From: Sipunculus nudus
Lineage: Eukaryota > Annelida > Sipuncula > Golfingiida > Sipunculidae
Length of the DNA: 64,000 nt
NCBI GenBank assembly: GCA_026874595.1
Contig: CM049316.1
Span: 45,211,695-45,275,694 of the forward strand
Reading direction: 5' to 3'
Shown: in pieces, positions 42,457 through 53,789 of the stretch
Numbering within the stretch: the first letter of the stretch is position 1
How the letters are laid out: every line of letters starts with the position of its first letter
The notes under the pieces: model-generated
Seen by the model: only the letters and a program-made list of their open reading frames with translations
Told to the model about the DNA's origin: nothing
The model's database searches: none
Program-made: the position numbers and the translations under genes

Positions 42457-42516
<60 letters not shown>
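42434..42516. repeat. (TAA)n-(TA)n microsatellite
   Basis: About 10 AAT units pass into about 25 TA units, roughly 800 bp upstream of the predicted homeobox start site. Confidence 0.95.
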
Positions 42517-42518
<2 letters not shown>

Positions 42519-42954
42519 TACACAAGTAATGTTTCATAAATTTCGGGACTCGGAAAGTAACAGAATCAGTCGCATAGTTCAGTAATTTTAGCTCCAGCTT
42601 TGCATCAGAACAATATATAACAAGAATGTATATATGTTACCAATATATACCAAAACAATCGTTGTGCAGCCAACTATTTCAACACCACACTTAACGTCAC
42701 GCGTGTCACACTTACCGTTATTGCAATACGCAGTGGAGTCCACCATTCTTAGCAGATTAAAATATTTCATTTATCATAAAAGGTTCATATTTGGTCGCGA
42801 ACAAATCATGTCACCATACAGAACCGCTGGACCATTCCCTGTTGCCCGTGCCTCGACTTCAGGCAGGCTCGGGTAGGGAGGGATTTGTGATATTAATGTT
42901 CAGTAATCCATATTAAGTCATGTTAATTATGTAATCAATAGATCCGATTAACTT

Positions 42955-43203
42955 TATACGGCAAGAGCCAAATTAAGTCGGCCCAGCCGGAGTTGGGACG
43001 AATTCTAACGCATTTGGGCGAACGAGAGCGCGCGCGAACAGGCAATCACATTGCAGTGTCTGCGCCAGGTGACCAAAGCTCCCTCATTTGCATAAGCGGT
43101 GATCTGGAACACCAGTAGAGAACGCGCCTATTGCGACTGACTGTCAGCTGGCTTCTTTTTCTAATTAGCCAAACCCGCTCAGGCAAGTCACACTGCAGTT
43201 TGT
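42955..43203 (+). promoter_or_regulatory. Proximal upstream region of the homeobox gene
   Basis: This patch is richer in G, C and CpG than the AT-rich flank. It carries a perfect octamer ATTTGCAT (POU-type) at 43086-43093, the palindrome CTAATTAG (homeodomain-type) at 43161-43168 and GGTGACC near 43068. These are motif matches by eye; function is inferred from position next to the predicted start site. Confidence 0.45.
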
Positions 43204-43339
43204 TTTAAATACCATACTCAACTTTGAGAAAGTCAGTCCTTCGCGGTTTGTCTGAACTGTCCAAAGCGGGTAGTAGGATTACAAGAGAGGATAGGATTTT
43301 TGGATTTTGGATTAATTTAAGATCTGACTAGAGTGAAAA
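43204..43339 (+). promoter_or_regulatory. Core promoter and 5' UTR of the homeobox gene
   Basis: A TATA-like TTTAAATA lies at 43204-43211. About 31 bases downstream is TCAGTC (43233-43238), an arthropod-type initiator with the A at 43235. The predicted 5' UTR is about 105 nt and contains GGATTA at 43276 and 43309, reverse complements of the K50 homeodomain target TAATCC. The start site is inferred from spacing only. Confidence 0.6.
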
Positions 43340-43468
43340 ATGCTTGGAGAGGAATCACAGCCTTTATCCCAGGGTGACAGTTGTCTTTCTGTACAAGACA
43401 CTAACAACAATAAAAGCTCCGGCGACACTACAACACACACGCAACTTCGAGTGTTCCAACCAAACAGG
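43340..43468 (+). CDS. Homeobox gene exon 1 (residues 1-43)
   Basis: The exon runs from the ATG to a strong donor (AGG|GTAAGT) and ends in phase 0 after Arg43. It encodes a polar, Gln/Thr/Asn-rich leader with no recognised motif. The frame stays open past the donor for 36 more codons, but the splice joins perfectly to exon 2. Confidence 0.85.
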
Positions 43469-46400
43469 GTAAGTTGTTTTTTTTATGTTTATATAATGAT
43501 CTCCAAAACTCATTACTTCATTTTCTATTTATCTTCAACTTCTTTTCATTTGGATTATATCTACAGAAACATGTAAGGAAAAACTAAAGAAACTGTTCGA
43601 GATCGTTGGCCTGTCATAAAATCTGATATGGAAAGTTATTATATAATTTGATTCCAAATTTTAGTTGATTTTCAATTTATTTATATTTGTTTGAAATAGT
43701 ATATATGTATTATACCAAAATCTCATCAGCATCTAATGTAAAAGTTTGACCAATTGTTAAAAAATACCCTTAATCTTATCGGTTAAATGTATGGAGGGTC
43801 AACATAGAGCCAATGGCTGATTCCTTTGTTTTATATAACGAGCAATAATCCAGTATTGATGTAATCACTTCTTCCTGAAACTACGTTTGGCACATATTTC
43901 TCATAACAATTTGATGTTTCAGATCAGTATTAAGTACAGTCAGTTTTTACACATTTTAGCATGACGTACACACCCGTATCTTACCATGGCTTGTTTCTAT
44001 GGGGTTTTCAGACTGCATAACCAATTGAATTTATGCGTTAACCTTACATTTCAAATGTGTTGTAGAAAGTAAATTTGTAATATTTTGGAAAAGTGTAAAT
44101 GTGATTCTCTTTACATCCTGAAATCAAATTTATATCTGTGAAAAATGTTGCAGGAACGCTAACTAAGATATTTCATGTGTATGTTTCTTGTAATATGTAT
44201 ATTTTGACTTTCAATCATTGACAGGGTGCACGTTAAAAGGTTGATCATGGACATCATAGCACCATACTTAAAATAAAGGGATCAGAAATCCCCGGCTGAT
44301 GCAAAAACGATCATAAAGTTTTAGGGATAAAAATATATACACCGCGTTCAAATAAATGCATATTCTTCATTTTATTCGCAAATATTAATTTAACAAAGTA
44401 ACCGCTCTTTGCGCGCACCGATCTTAAACATCCCTCACTCCAAAACTGTACTCGAATACTGGTAGCGGAGTAAATGCTACCGGTTAACTCGAGTCGGAAA
44501 TCTGGAGTCGCGCACTCATATATAAATGTATCTTTTGGACATTTATATAATTATTTATGTAGCTACTAATTACGCCTGTGCAATTTGAGTCTGACTTATA
44601 TTAGTCGGGCAAATACATGTCGAATACTCAGTCAAAAATGTTACCCGTTTAATCACTAATACTTAGAATTATAATACACCTGCAGATTTGCCTCTAATAG
44701 GGAAATTTTATGCTGCGACTTGGCTAAAGAAAAATTTCCCACCAGTTTACATATCAATCAATTAGTAATTAAGTCTCTGTCAAATGGTAGGTCCCCTTTG
44801 TACTTTTATTTTCATGCATGATCTCTGACCTCTTCGGAGAAACCTGAAATATGGTAATCTAAAGTTCAGGGCCTGCAGCTATGGAGGATACTTTTAGTTT
44901 AGAAGCACAGACAGAGAGACGAGTGTCATCCGTTAAGAGGCTTAATTCCTAAGACCCTTAGATGCAGACAAACGAGGACATGAGCTGTGAAGGCAGTCTG
45001 ACGGATACTTTCAACACCAATTCAGACTGTGCAGCATTTTTTTTCTTTAACTGATACTTAAAATAAAATAATACATTCCTTAATTGTAAATGTTATGACA
45101 TGTTATTTTCTTAATTATTTACATTTACCAAATTCAATTTCATCTAGCCATTTCTGCTGCCAATTTATCAAAATTTTCTTAATGTAGATAAACGTTGGTT
45201 TCATGGAGTTTAAATGTTTTTATGATGGTGATATCTGTAATCGGAGGACAACACCTTTTCCAGTAATAACACTACAGTTTGATTTTCTAAGTCGTAGAAA
45301 ATGTTTCACTTTATGTTATAAATAGAAACATAAATGTTTACAACTTTATCGTGTTGGAAATTAATTGAAAGTTTAAGCCCACTGCACCTATAATATCAAT
45401 TGGACAGAATAATGACAGCTGAAGAGAAATGTCTCTGTTACTTAAGACAATGCATTATAAAGTCTATAACAACCTACAGTAATATTCTATTTAGATATAT
45501 TTCTCCTATCAAAAAGCTTACAATAAATGACAAAGCGAAAACTGGTGACTAAATCTTCATCAGCAGTACAGACAGACCGGGAAGGAAAAAGCGGGGGGGG
45601 GGGGGGCGGGCGGGGGTGACATTCACGTACAAGTTCCATCAGACCAGAACTGCCAATAGGATCATTTCTAGGCGTAGTCTCGACATGGTTCTGCAGAAGT
45701 AACTCAGTGCTTCACCTGTGGTTTGTCAATCCTTTTGTCTGGATCTTGGACAACCGATTGTATGAGAACGCGTGCCTGGCCATGCACATGTCTGACGTAA
45801 CACAACCACCGACAGACCTTGAGTCGTTATTATGTACCACCCAAAGTTACCATTTGTCTGTGAACATTACTTACAAATGGAATATTCGTTGTAAAAAAAA
45901 TCGTGGTTAATGAAAGCATAGAAACTTTAAATACAACTATACCTGTAAAATTTTATGTGATTATAATATACATATTGGACAGAGCTTTTCGTTTGTTTTT
46001 ATTTTTACAATTGTTTGTTGACTCGTTAAAAAAGTACCTGGGCTGTTTATAAAACGCAAAGACACTCACTTGTATGACAGATACAATTTTTTCAATGGTG
46101 TTTGAGATTTTTAGTTTAATATGGTTTCACCTTTAAAGTTTTCATAAGGTCATGCAAATGACTCTAAAATCCTTATGTGTTTTGGCGTTAATATACTAAA
46201 TACCATTTGTTCTAACCAAAATACTTAATTGTACACCTGATCCGTGGCTAACTGTGAGATCAAACAATTTTCACAACCTAAATCTAAAATCACGAAAGAT
46301 AAACTGACAGAAGTGATCATCTGACCGGAAAGCAAACTTGTGGCAGAAAAAAGATGTTTTTGTTTTTTTCTGTCTCAATCTTCTATCAAGTCCCTTCCCC

Positions 46401-49289
46401 CCCCCCCCCCCGGATAACATTGTAAACACATAAGAATGCAATAGCATAATTATCAAATTCATCATTTCAGGACTATGGCGGTAAAGATGACGAGGATTCG
46501 ACTTCCGGTTCCGCTTACGAACCAGGACAAGTGGAAGTGAACAAATCGGACTCAAGTCCAGGACACGCTATGCCTCATGACGTCATCAGCACAGTGGCTA
46601 CGACCGGTTATCATGAAAACATGTTCGTCTCCGATTCCCGTTTCCCGGCAACTTATTACAGGACGGACAGCTACCAGAATTGTTATCCAAGACATGTTTA
46701 TCCTTCACAGAGACTTGAAACGTCCTCAGCATCAGTTCTTTATCCAGAAAACTCCGTTCAAAATTACCCCACCAGTCTTGATTGCGTCTCACAGAATCAC
46801 CCGACATTTGCTAACTCAGCCCCTGCATACATTAAAACTGAAGCAAACGGTAATGAAATGCGTGATGGGTGTCAGTTTTATACCCACTATGTTGGACAGA
46901 GGCCTGATTTTGGCCGAAGTGTTGTGTCGCCGACGTTGTACAACAGTGCTCTATATTGCCCGGACGGGTACAGACAGTACAGTAGCATGCCGTCACCATG
47001 GGGCTTATCTAGTCACCAACAGACGTACTCACGTGACCCTGGCACTATGTTCCACACAGGTAAGTTTCCTTTATAACAGAATATGAAAATATTAATACGT
47101 GATAGTATTTTTTTATTGTTTAAATGCACTTTGTAATTTTTTGGCGAATTAAGACGCAACTGTTTTGTTAAATTTACTTCTTAAAATTGTAACAGTTTCA
47201 CATCAAGTGCTTTCAAACTTTATATTATATTCATATTCATAACGCTCAGTTTAAGTCACGATTACATTTATTAAACCCTTCAGTGTGTATAATATTACCT
47301 TATAATATTGTTATATATGGAATGCTTTTATACAACGCTTTCATATTCTCAACATAAATTGTCCGAAAAGGTTTTTTGAATTTCCAAAATGGGACATATA
47401 TATAAAAGGATATATACAGCAATCTGTGAGTGAACGGTAAATGCCCCGGGTATGATAACGCTACATTTACTCCGGCCAATGTGCCTTGGGTCATTTTCAG
47501 TTCAGGAGAGTTCAGTCATGTCACGTCGTGAATCCCACGTTGATTCTGAAACCAAGCCGTGCTGTATATGCTTTTTCTCTCTCATTGATTCTACGATACT
47601 TATGGTTTTAAACAATAAACAGTTTCAGCCAGTGTAATTTATCGAATATTAAGCCCGTTTATTCAAAAGCTGCATCATCGGATTGCAGCATGATCATAGT
47701 TAAAAAGTACTCTTGAATGCAGCTATATAAAATTATTTAGTAAGCAAGTAATATTAATACCGATCATATAGGAAGCATTTATAATAAAATCCTGACATGC
47801 TCATAAACTATTCGATTGAATTTGTTTGTTATTCTTCGCTAGGTGGCAGCAGTTACCTGAACCAGTTCCCGTCTCCACCAGTACAAGAGAAGTCCAACGA
47901 ATCAACCTCCAGCAACAGCCCTTCTCCATCAGGAATTCCCGCGTCCTCTGACGTCATCAGTTATTCCATGGAGGCCGAACGTCACATGAAGCGGGCGCGA
48001 AGACAAAGGACATCTTTCTCGGTTACTCAGGTAGGTCCCTTGTCTCTGTCTTTGAGAAACAATAGAAAATAAATAGAACCCAAGATTATCTAAGGAATAT
48101 TTCTTAGAATTTTGCATAAACCATGTCCAACATTTTTGTAGAATAGAAGTAATTTTCTACAGACGCAGTAGCTGTATTTGTAAAAGTTAAGGTGACAGAG
48201 TTGGCCATAATGTGGGTGGCCGTAGTGGTTGCAAAAACAGATGGAGCAGCTGCTACAAGTGACATTATACTTGTTGTAAAGGACAGTCGTCACCCCTTAT
48301 ATTTGAATTAAAACAATAATGGTATCATCATGGCAATAGGGGTATAATTATTTTAAATCACAATATAAAAGTACCAAAAGATAAATAATATAAATGAAAT
48401 ACATTATCATGTTTACTATATATTATTTTGCAGCTACAAGAACTGGAGGCCATATTTGTGAATGAGAAGTATCCAGATGTGTACCGACGGGAGGAAATCT
48501 CTTCCAAACTCTCGCTCAAAGAAGAAGTTGTCAGGGTAAGCGAGATTTAATGTGCAGCATATTTACATCTGTTTCTAACCTGGATCATACAACTGATGTT
48601 TTAACATACATATCATGAATAAGAATAAAACAGTAACTGAAATGTGACGATATTTAAATTGACAAGTATAAAACGATAAATAGCAATAACGTAATATAAA
48701 CATACAAAAGGAAAAGCAATGTTTTCTTAATTTTGATCTTAACTTGAGTTTGACAAATTTGCATGGACATGTGCTATCATAAATGTTTTCTCCTTGTAAT
48801 AAATTCTCACTCGACAATCACCCTCGATAACACAAATATATACCTTATAATATTCGACTTCTATTTTCCTGTCTCGCATATGATGATTACGCGCCTGCTT
48901 TATGGTTTCGTAAGCGGGTTTGTTTTTACTGTATATATGGTTCTTCTCACAGGCTGATAAGATCTTATAAATGAAGAATTGTCATTTAACGTAATTAATT
49001 TTGAAAATGTCCACTCCTTTTGTTTTAGGTCTGGTTTAAAAACCGGCGTGCAAAGGCCAAGCGGGAAGCGAAGGAGAGGGCAAGTGCAAGTCAGATGATA
49101 GCTCAAGCAACCGGCCACAGCAACTACCCAGTGGCGTTCTACAGGTCGTCCGCTCCAATGGTGGAAAATGGCGGGAAACGTGAATGGTCAGATACTCGCA
49201 GTACACCCCAAACAGAAGTGCACACATCCTTGAGACAGCCACAGGATCATCCATTGTTAAAGGCTGGAATTGAACAGTCACATCAGTGA
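43340..49289 (+). CDS. Divergent K50 PRD-class homeobox transcription factor, five exons, 422 aa
   Basis: The coding sequence is the join of 43340-43468, 46471-47059, 47843-48030, 48434-48535 and 49029-49289. All introns are GT-AG and phases match (0, 1, 0, 0). An in-frame TGA at 43334 fixes the ATG. The product should be a nuclear sequence-specific DNA-binding regulator. Residues 1-290 are Ser/Tyr/Pro-rich and disordered-looking, with a sumoylation-type IKTE at 164-167. The basic KRARRQR at 289-295 leads into the homeodomain (291-350). Conserved residues seen are R5, F8, L16, F20, W48, F49, N51 and R53. Lys at position 50 predicts TAATCC-type targets, and KYPDV recalls Goosecoid and Otx. The 72-residue tail has no OAR motif, and no Goosecoid-type repressor motif is seen. 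An intron at homeodomain 46/47 is typical of the PRD class; the one at 12/13 is less usual. It could be a fast-evolving Gsc/Otx/Dmbx relative or a spiralian-specific PRD gene. The class is certain; the family is not. Confidence 0.93.
46471..47059 (+). CDS. Homeobox gene exon 2 (residues 44-239 plus one base)
   Basis: The acceptor is ATTTCAG|GAC and the donor CAG|GTAAGT. The exon opens with an acidic stretch (DDED), then becomes Tyr/Ser/Pro-rich, like activation or low-complexity regions of developmental factors. IKTE at 164-167 matches the sumoylation consensus. A second frame is also open across most of the exon (see findings). Confidence 0.92.
47843..48030 (+). CDS. Homeobox gene exon 3 (residues 240-302, homeodomain 1-12)
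   Basis: The acceptor CTAG|GTGGC completes the Gly240 codon left by exon 2. The donor is CAG|GTAGGT. The exon encodes a Ser/Pro-rich linker, then the nuclear-localisation-like KRARRQR and the homeodomain N-terminal arm through Gln12. Confidence 0.93.
48434..48535 (+). CDS. Homeobox gene exon 4 (residues 303-336, homeodomain 13-46)
   Basis: Exactly 34 codons lie between a TTTGCAG acceptor and an AGG|GTAAGC donor. They cover helices 1 and 2 and the start of helix 3, including L16, F20, the KYPDV loop and L40. Too short to stand out as an open frame alone, it is secured by its homeodomain content and phase. Confidence 0.95.
49029..49289 (+). CDS. Homeobox gene exon 5 (residues 337-422, recognition helix and tail)
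   Basis: The acceptor TTTTAG|GTC begins at homeodomain position 47. VWFKNRRAK carries W48, F49, K50, N51 and R53. A basic stretch follows, then a polar tail ending in TGA at 49287-49289. There is no OAR motif. Confidence 0.95.
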   Translation, partial: VWFKNRRAKAKREAKERASASQMIAQATGHSNYPVAFYRSSAPMVENGGKREWSDTRSTPQTEVHTSLRQPQDHPLLKAGIEQSHQ

Positions 49290-49910
49290 AACCCTTTCAG
49301 CTAAGGGTTAGACTTGTTCTAAGCTCAAATTAAAATTTCATGCAGTAGTGGGTTACACAGAACAAATCTGCAAGTAAAGAAGTTTCCACATCCAAAGACA
49401 ACCGGCAGAGTACTTTTCATAGTATCTATTAAATGAGGCTGTCTCTGCAGTTTGTAAATTGCTTAACCTCCCATTGTCGTAAATCTTCGAAACGTTTTAC
49501 CATAAAACTAAGTCATACCAGAAGACGTGATGTCATCAAACTTGGAAACTTGTTAGGTGGTTGAAAGTGCACATGGCATTAATTATCATGTATGTTGAAC
49601 TGAGAGCACTTTGTATTTAAAAAATATTTTTCATAGCTATTGTTTGTTAAAAGGCCAACAGTGTTGGTATGGTGCCAAAACGTATTGTGCTCATTTTCAT
49701 TGTTTCATTAGAGATGCTATGACGTCTGCATTTATACCATTCCCATGTCTTTCAGTGTTGATGTACAAATTGTTAAGATTGTGTATAAGGTGCGTGTTGT
49801 GTTTGATATTACAACGAATTATTTATTTTATTAAGTGTGTCAAATATTTTCGTGACATTCCACAGAATAAGATATCTATGTTACAAAATAAAATTGTGAA
49901 AAAAAATTGT
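49290..49910 (+). other. 3' UTR of the homeobox gene with poly(A) signals
   Basis: An AT-rich stretch follows the stop codon. Canonical AATAAA occurs at 49887-49892 and again at 50003-50008. The first is followed by an A-rich, then T/G-containing stretch suited to cleavage near 49,905-49,930. A 105-codon open frame here has no protein-like character and is treated as UTR. Confidence 0.6.
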
Positions 49911-49944
49911 TTGATTTGTTATATTTGAAACAGCGGTTGCAACT

Positions 49945-49970
49945 ATGTGTGTGTGTGTGTGTGTGTGTAA
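49945..49970. repeat. (GT)n microsatellite
   Basis: About 12 GT units just beyond the homeobox poly(A) signal. Confidence 0.9.
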
Positions 49971-50013
49971 TTCCTGATCACCCCGGAAAAGTAGGTGGTT
50001 ATAATAAATGTGG

Positions 50014-50391
50014 CTAATGAAGAACAAAATGGCTCTGTCTTCCTTCTAAATAAAGGTACTGATAAGACTGGCATGCTGCAGCACTAAGCACGGATTGACC
50101 GCGCGTCTTTGTTGGTGCCCTGCTTCGTCCGACTTTCTGTCTTAACTTCGGCACTCGGAAAGCGTCTTGGATACCTGTGCACATTGCATCTACAAACATT
50201 TCAAATAATTCACTTCTATTTCTTCTTAAATATTTAGAGGCCAAATACTTGGAAACGAACTATTTCTGAACATCAGCTTCCAGGAGTCTACGTGAGCCCC
50301 GCCTCCACTTTATTTCGTTCTTCGTAAAATATATGTTCGTCGATGTAAAATCTCTCAAAGATGGCACTTCGTTCTGGTGAGGTGTACCTGG
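50014..50391 (-). pseudogene. Unrecognised possible coding remnant
   Basis: On the minus strand an acceptor-like TTTCTTACCGCCAG precedes a frame reading EVPSLRDFTSTNIYF... that stops near 50,262. Directly after, a second frame reads KYLRRNRSELFEMFVDAMCT and runs to 50,014. Base composition is less AT-rich than the flanks. I recognise no family. It could be a broken gene end, a repeat, or chance. Confidence 0.2.
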
Positions 50392-50522
50392 CGGTAAGAA
50401 ACTTGACGACAAATCTGTACACATTAGATAACATTTAATTCCATGTAGCAGCCAAATACACTCAGTTTTATTAATTTTTTGTCTCATAGAATTTGTTGTA
50501 GTTGCGTGTGTCCGTCGGTCCG

Positions 50523-50990
50523 CCAAACCGTTTGGCCAGAACCTTTCAACTTGCACATATGGCTCACCCACCCATAGATGAAGGATCCTGTCAATTTTGA
50601 GATCACGGGGTCAAAATCACGGACGCAGGACCCATTACTTGGGATTGCTTATTGCGGACCTATTTTAAGCCAAACCGTTTGACTAAAACCTTTCATCTTG
50701 CACATATGGCTCACCTAACTATAGACAAAGAATTCTATTAATTTTGAGGTCACGGGGTCAAAGGTCACGGCCACTTGGACCACTTCTTGAAAGAGCTTGT
50801 GGACCCATTTTAGGCCAAACCGTTTGACCAACACCTGTCAGTGTCATCTTGCTCATATGGCTCACCTACCCATGGATGAAGAACCCTATTTAGTTTGAGG
50901 TCACAGGAGCAAAGGTCAAGGCCAGAGAGCTGCCCTCCTCATTTTCACAGTGTGTAATAAATACACCCATTCTAATTATGCCCCATGCGA
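50523..50990 (+). repeat. Tandem repeat, 3 copies of ~146 bp
   Basis: CCAAACCGTTTG starts units at 50,523, 50,670 and 50,815. Each unit continues with TTGCACATATGGCTCACC and a GAGGTCACGGGGTCAAAG-type block. The block ends in a GATGCCC-like tail with GGGACGCTCCGC/GCGGTGCCC at about 50,990-51,015. It is a dispersed element, not a gene. Confidence 0.75.
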
Positions 50991-51019
50991 GGGACGCTCC
51001 GCTTTGCGGTGCCCTTGTT

Positions 51020-52270
51020 TAATTCTTAGAACTTATCATCAAATTTTAGTGTATGTGCCATATATATATTTGGGGTTAATACATAATCATTTTTAAATGC
51101 GCGCAGAAATAAACGCTGAATTGAGCTTTTCCAACAACATTATGTAAAATATCACGGTACAAGTAAAAGTACTCAAAGTATGCTAAGGTATAATATGTTT
51201 AGATAAATGTTGAAATTCTATGTAAATTCACAATCTTCACCAAAATGTAACAAGACACGAGCATAACGATTAGAAAGAAATCAATGAATAATGTAACACT
51301 TTAATGATTTAACGTGCTCTCTTGATACAATAAGTGCAAAGAACAAAATACAAACGATAAAAATTATATTTACATATATTTACACTGGATGGAAATATTA
51401 ATTATTTAATCATGAAAAACGTTTTGTATCTATTATAAACTTTAGAACCAAGCTGCTCATAGTTTTTTGACAGATCAGTGGGTATACCTATCATGTAGAT
51501 AGGAAAATCTATTATTTTTTTATGTTTCCTGTTTCCTGTTGGAATCCATGGTAATATAAGGTTATAATTCTTACTTCTCACAATCAAAATAAGTTCATGA
51601 TACCGCTAAACATGGTTGGATAAACAGTTTAAACATATTATCGAGGACCTGCATGGCTTACACACACATATACTTTTCTGACCATCTTGCAAAGCTCTAA
51701 ATAGGTGGCCCTGTCACACACACAAAACAAATTTCAAGCAAAACGTTCTTTCTGAGGACTTGCAAGAAACTACTCAAGCATAGTTTTCCCAACTTTTTTA
51801 ATGTTTTAATAATGCTTTAACAGCTTTTCGTTTGCGAGGACCCGTGCGTAAGTCCTTACAGGAAAAAAAAACACTCGGGCGTTTGGTGTGCAGTCAATAT
51901 CGTGTCGTCTTAAGTTCGGTTATGCAACCACACACACATAGATTATAATTAAATTTGACCAGAAGAGCAGCAAATAAGTATGATTTGTAGCAATGCATGA
52001 TATAGGCCTATGCTGGGGCGGCCACAAGCAGACTGCATTCGCGTCCTTGACATCCACAAGACTCATCCGCGCGCCTTTCCGCCTGCATGGGAAAAGGACA
52101 TGATTTGCACTGGTGCGATTTTGTCAGCGCGCGGGTTTCCGTGCACATCGAAAAGGGGCCTTACTTATAGATTTATAGATACATATCAAATCCCCAGTTA
52201 CATTTTCGTGGCTCATTGCTTCTACTGGAGGCTCAAACTAGCCGGGCCGGCCCACGTGTAGGGTCTGACC
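51020..52270. other. Intergenic
   Basis: AT-rich, ending in a GC-richer patch (52,010-52,260) whose 83-codon frame has no recognised domain and abuts the possible solo LTR. Confidence 0.5.
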
Positions 52271-52990
52271 TGTAGAAACACAGCGCTCATGCTGATCTGG
52301 AACTTTCTGGGCTGGTCGCGCTCTATGAGCGCGTGTCTTGTTATGTTCTTTGGGCGTGTGTATTATGTATTGTTGGTTTCTTTCGATTATTCGTGAAATA
52401 GAAGTTTCGGATAAAAAATTATAAATAGAGGCTGTGTTTAGAGCCGGGGGAGAGAGAAATATTCCAGCGCAAGAGCGTGAGTCAATTTTGGACCTATCCG
52501 ATAACTGCTGTAGTGTCAGGGATTTTACGAACTCTATGCAGATTTAGTGCGGCCTGTCTCAAGTTTGCTTACGGGATTATTACAAGAACTTCACTTTTGG
52601 ACTGCAACAGATTGATTTTGTGATTGAATTGGACTATTATTCTCTGAGAAGATTTATGTGAATTGTTCATCTTGATTATACATTTTAAAGGACTTGTTGA
52701 TGCTGTGACAGGTACTGTACACTTTATTTATTATACTATGTAATTGCATTGATTTGCTGTTGTACTGTTGTTATATTGTGAATGTGTATTGATTAAGTGT
52801 ATTGTAATGTTAGGGCTGTTTTAAGAATAAATTATAATTATTTGTTAATAAAAAAATACTGACTTCTTTGTTCATTCCCCTAGACATATCACGCTGCCTA
52901 ATGTTATAGAATCTGATTTTTTTATCTCCATAACCAAATTTATAATGCTCGTCACGACTACGTGATCTGTTGATATTAGGTTCTGTAACA
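52271..52990 (+). mobile_element. Possible solo LTR (about 720 bp)
   Basis: The segment has LTR-like order: TG start, a TATAAATA box at 52420-52427, an AGAGCCGGGGGAGAGAG block 3' of it, two AATAAA signals at 52826 and 52847, and a TTCTGTAACA end. No primer-binding site, internal region or clear target duplication was found, so the edges are uncertain and a free-standing promoter/transcript is an alternative. Confidence 0.4.
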
Positions 52991-53789
52991 GGGTAGGCCC
53001 TATATGCCCCAACATTGTTTACATTAAATATATTATTATTCAGTGGTAACAGGGAACAGGAAAGATTGTGCAGTAAACAGAAAATTTACATGAAAAGCTG
53101 GACATTGTGAGATATTAAATTAATAATTTATATCTTGTGACATTAAATACTTGTTAACCTGTCCGTTAAACACGTTGATCGAAGCAGTAGTATATCGAAC
53201 ACTGAACTGTAATTATTCCATGCATTAACACCATCGAAACGAATAGTTCTACACATTGAGCACTTTTACTGACTGATGCATATTTTCATGCATTATAATG
53301 TTTGTATGAATAAAAATAAATCTCTGCTAGAGGTGGTATAGGGAACTTTTGTTAAACTTGAAAATGTAAAATATAACACAATAGGCATAAATCTTTTGTA
53401 ATTCAAGATTATTCATTTGCATTCCATGAAATCCATGTACATGTAATATCAAGGAAATTTAATTTTCATTTTCAAATGTGAATGTAATAAATCTATATAG
53501 ATATTTATGTTGAATGTATACGCTGTATATAATTGTAAAATATAGGGGGGGGGCGTAATTGTCAGTTTGCTTGTCAAACCAGTAATACATTTACAATCAA
53601 AGTTAGTTTATCCATGCATTTGTACAACAAATGTGCCATGCAATTGTAAAGATATGGAAAGCGTTCTTCTTCTATAGGGTTTTGGTTATTTCTTTTCCTT
53701 CCCTATTCTAGAAGAGTTTTTTTCAAATACCTTTGATGATATCTATGAAATTTCGTGAATGTGTATCACGAGATTCTATCTGAAATTTC

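Noticed and set aside
44880-44951. ATG frame MEDTFSLEAQTERRVSS... in homeobox intron 1 as an alternative first exon
   Set aside because: Stops after 23 codons and has no good splice donor in frame.
49611-49928. 105-codon open frame after the homeobox stop
   Set aside because: Lies in the 3' UTR and includes the poly(A) signal; Cys/Ile-rich translation typical of AT-rich noise.
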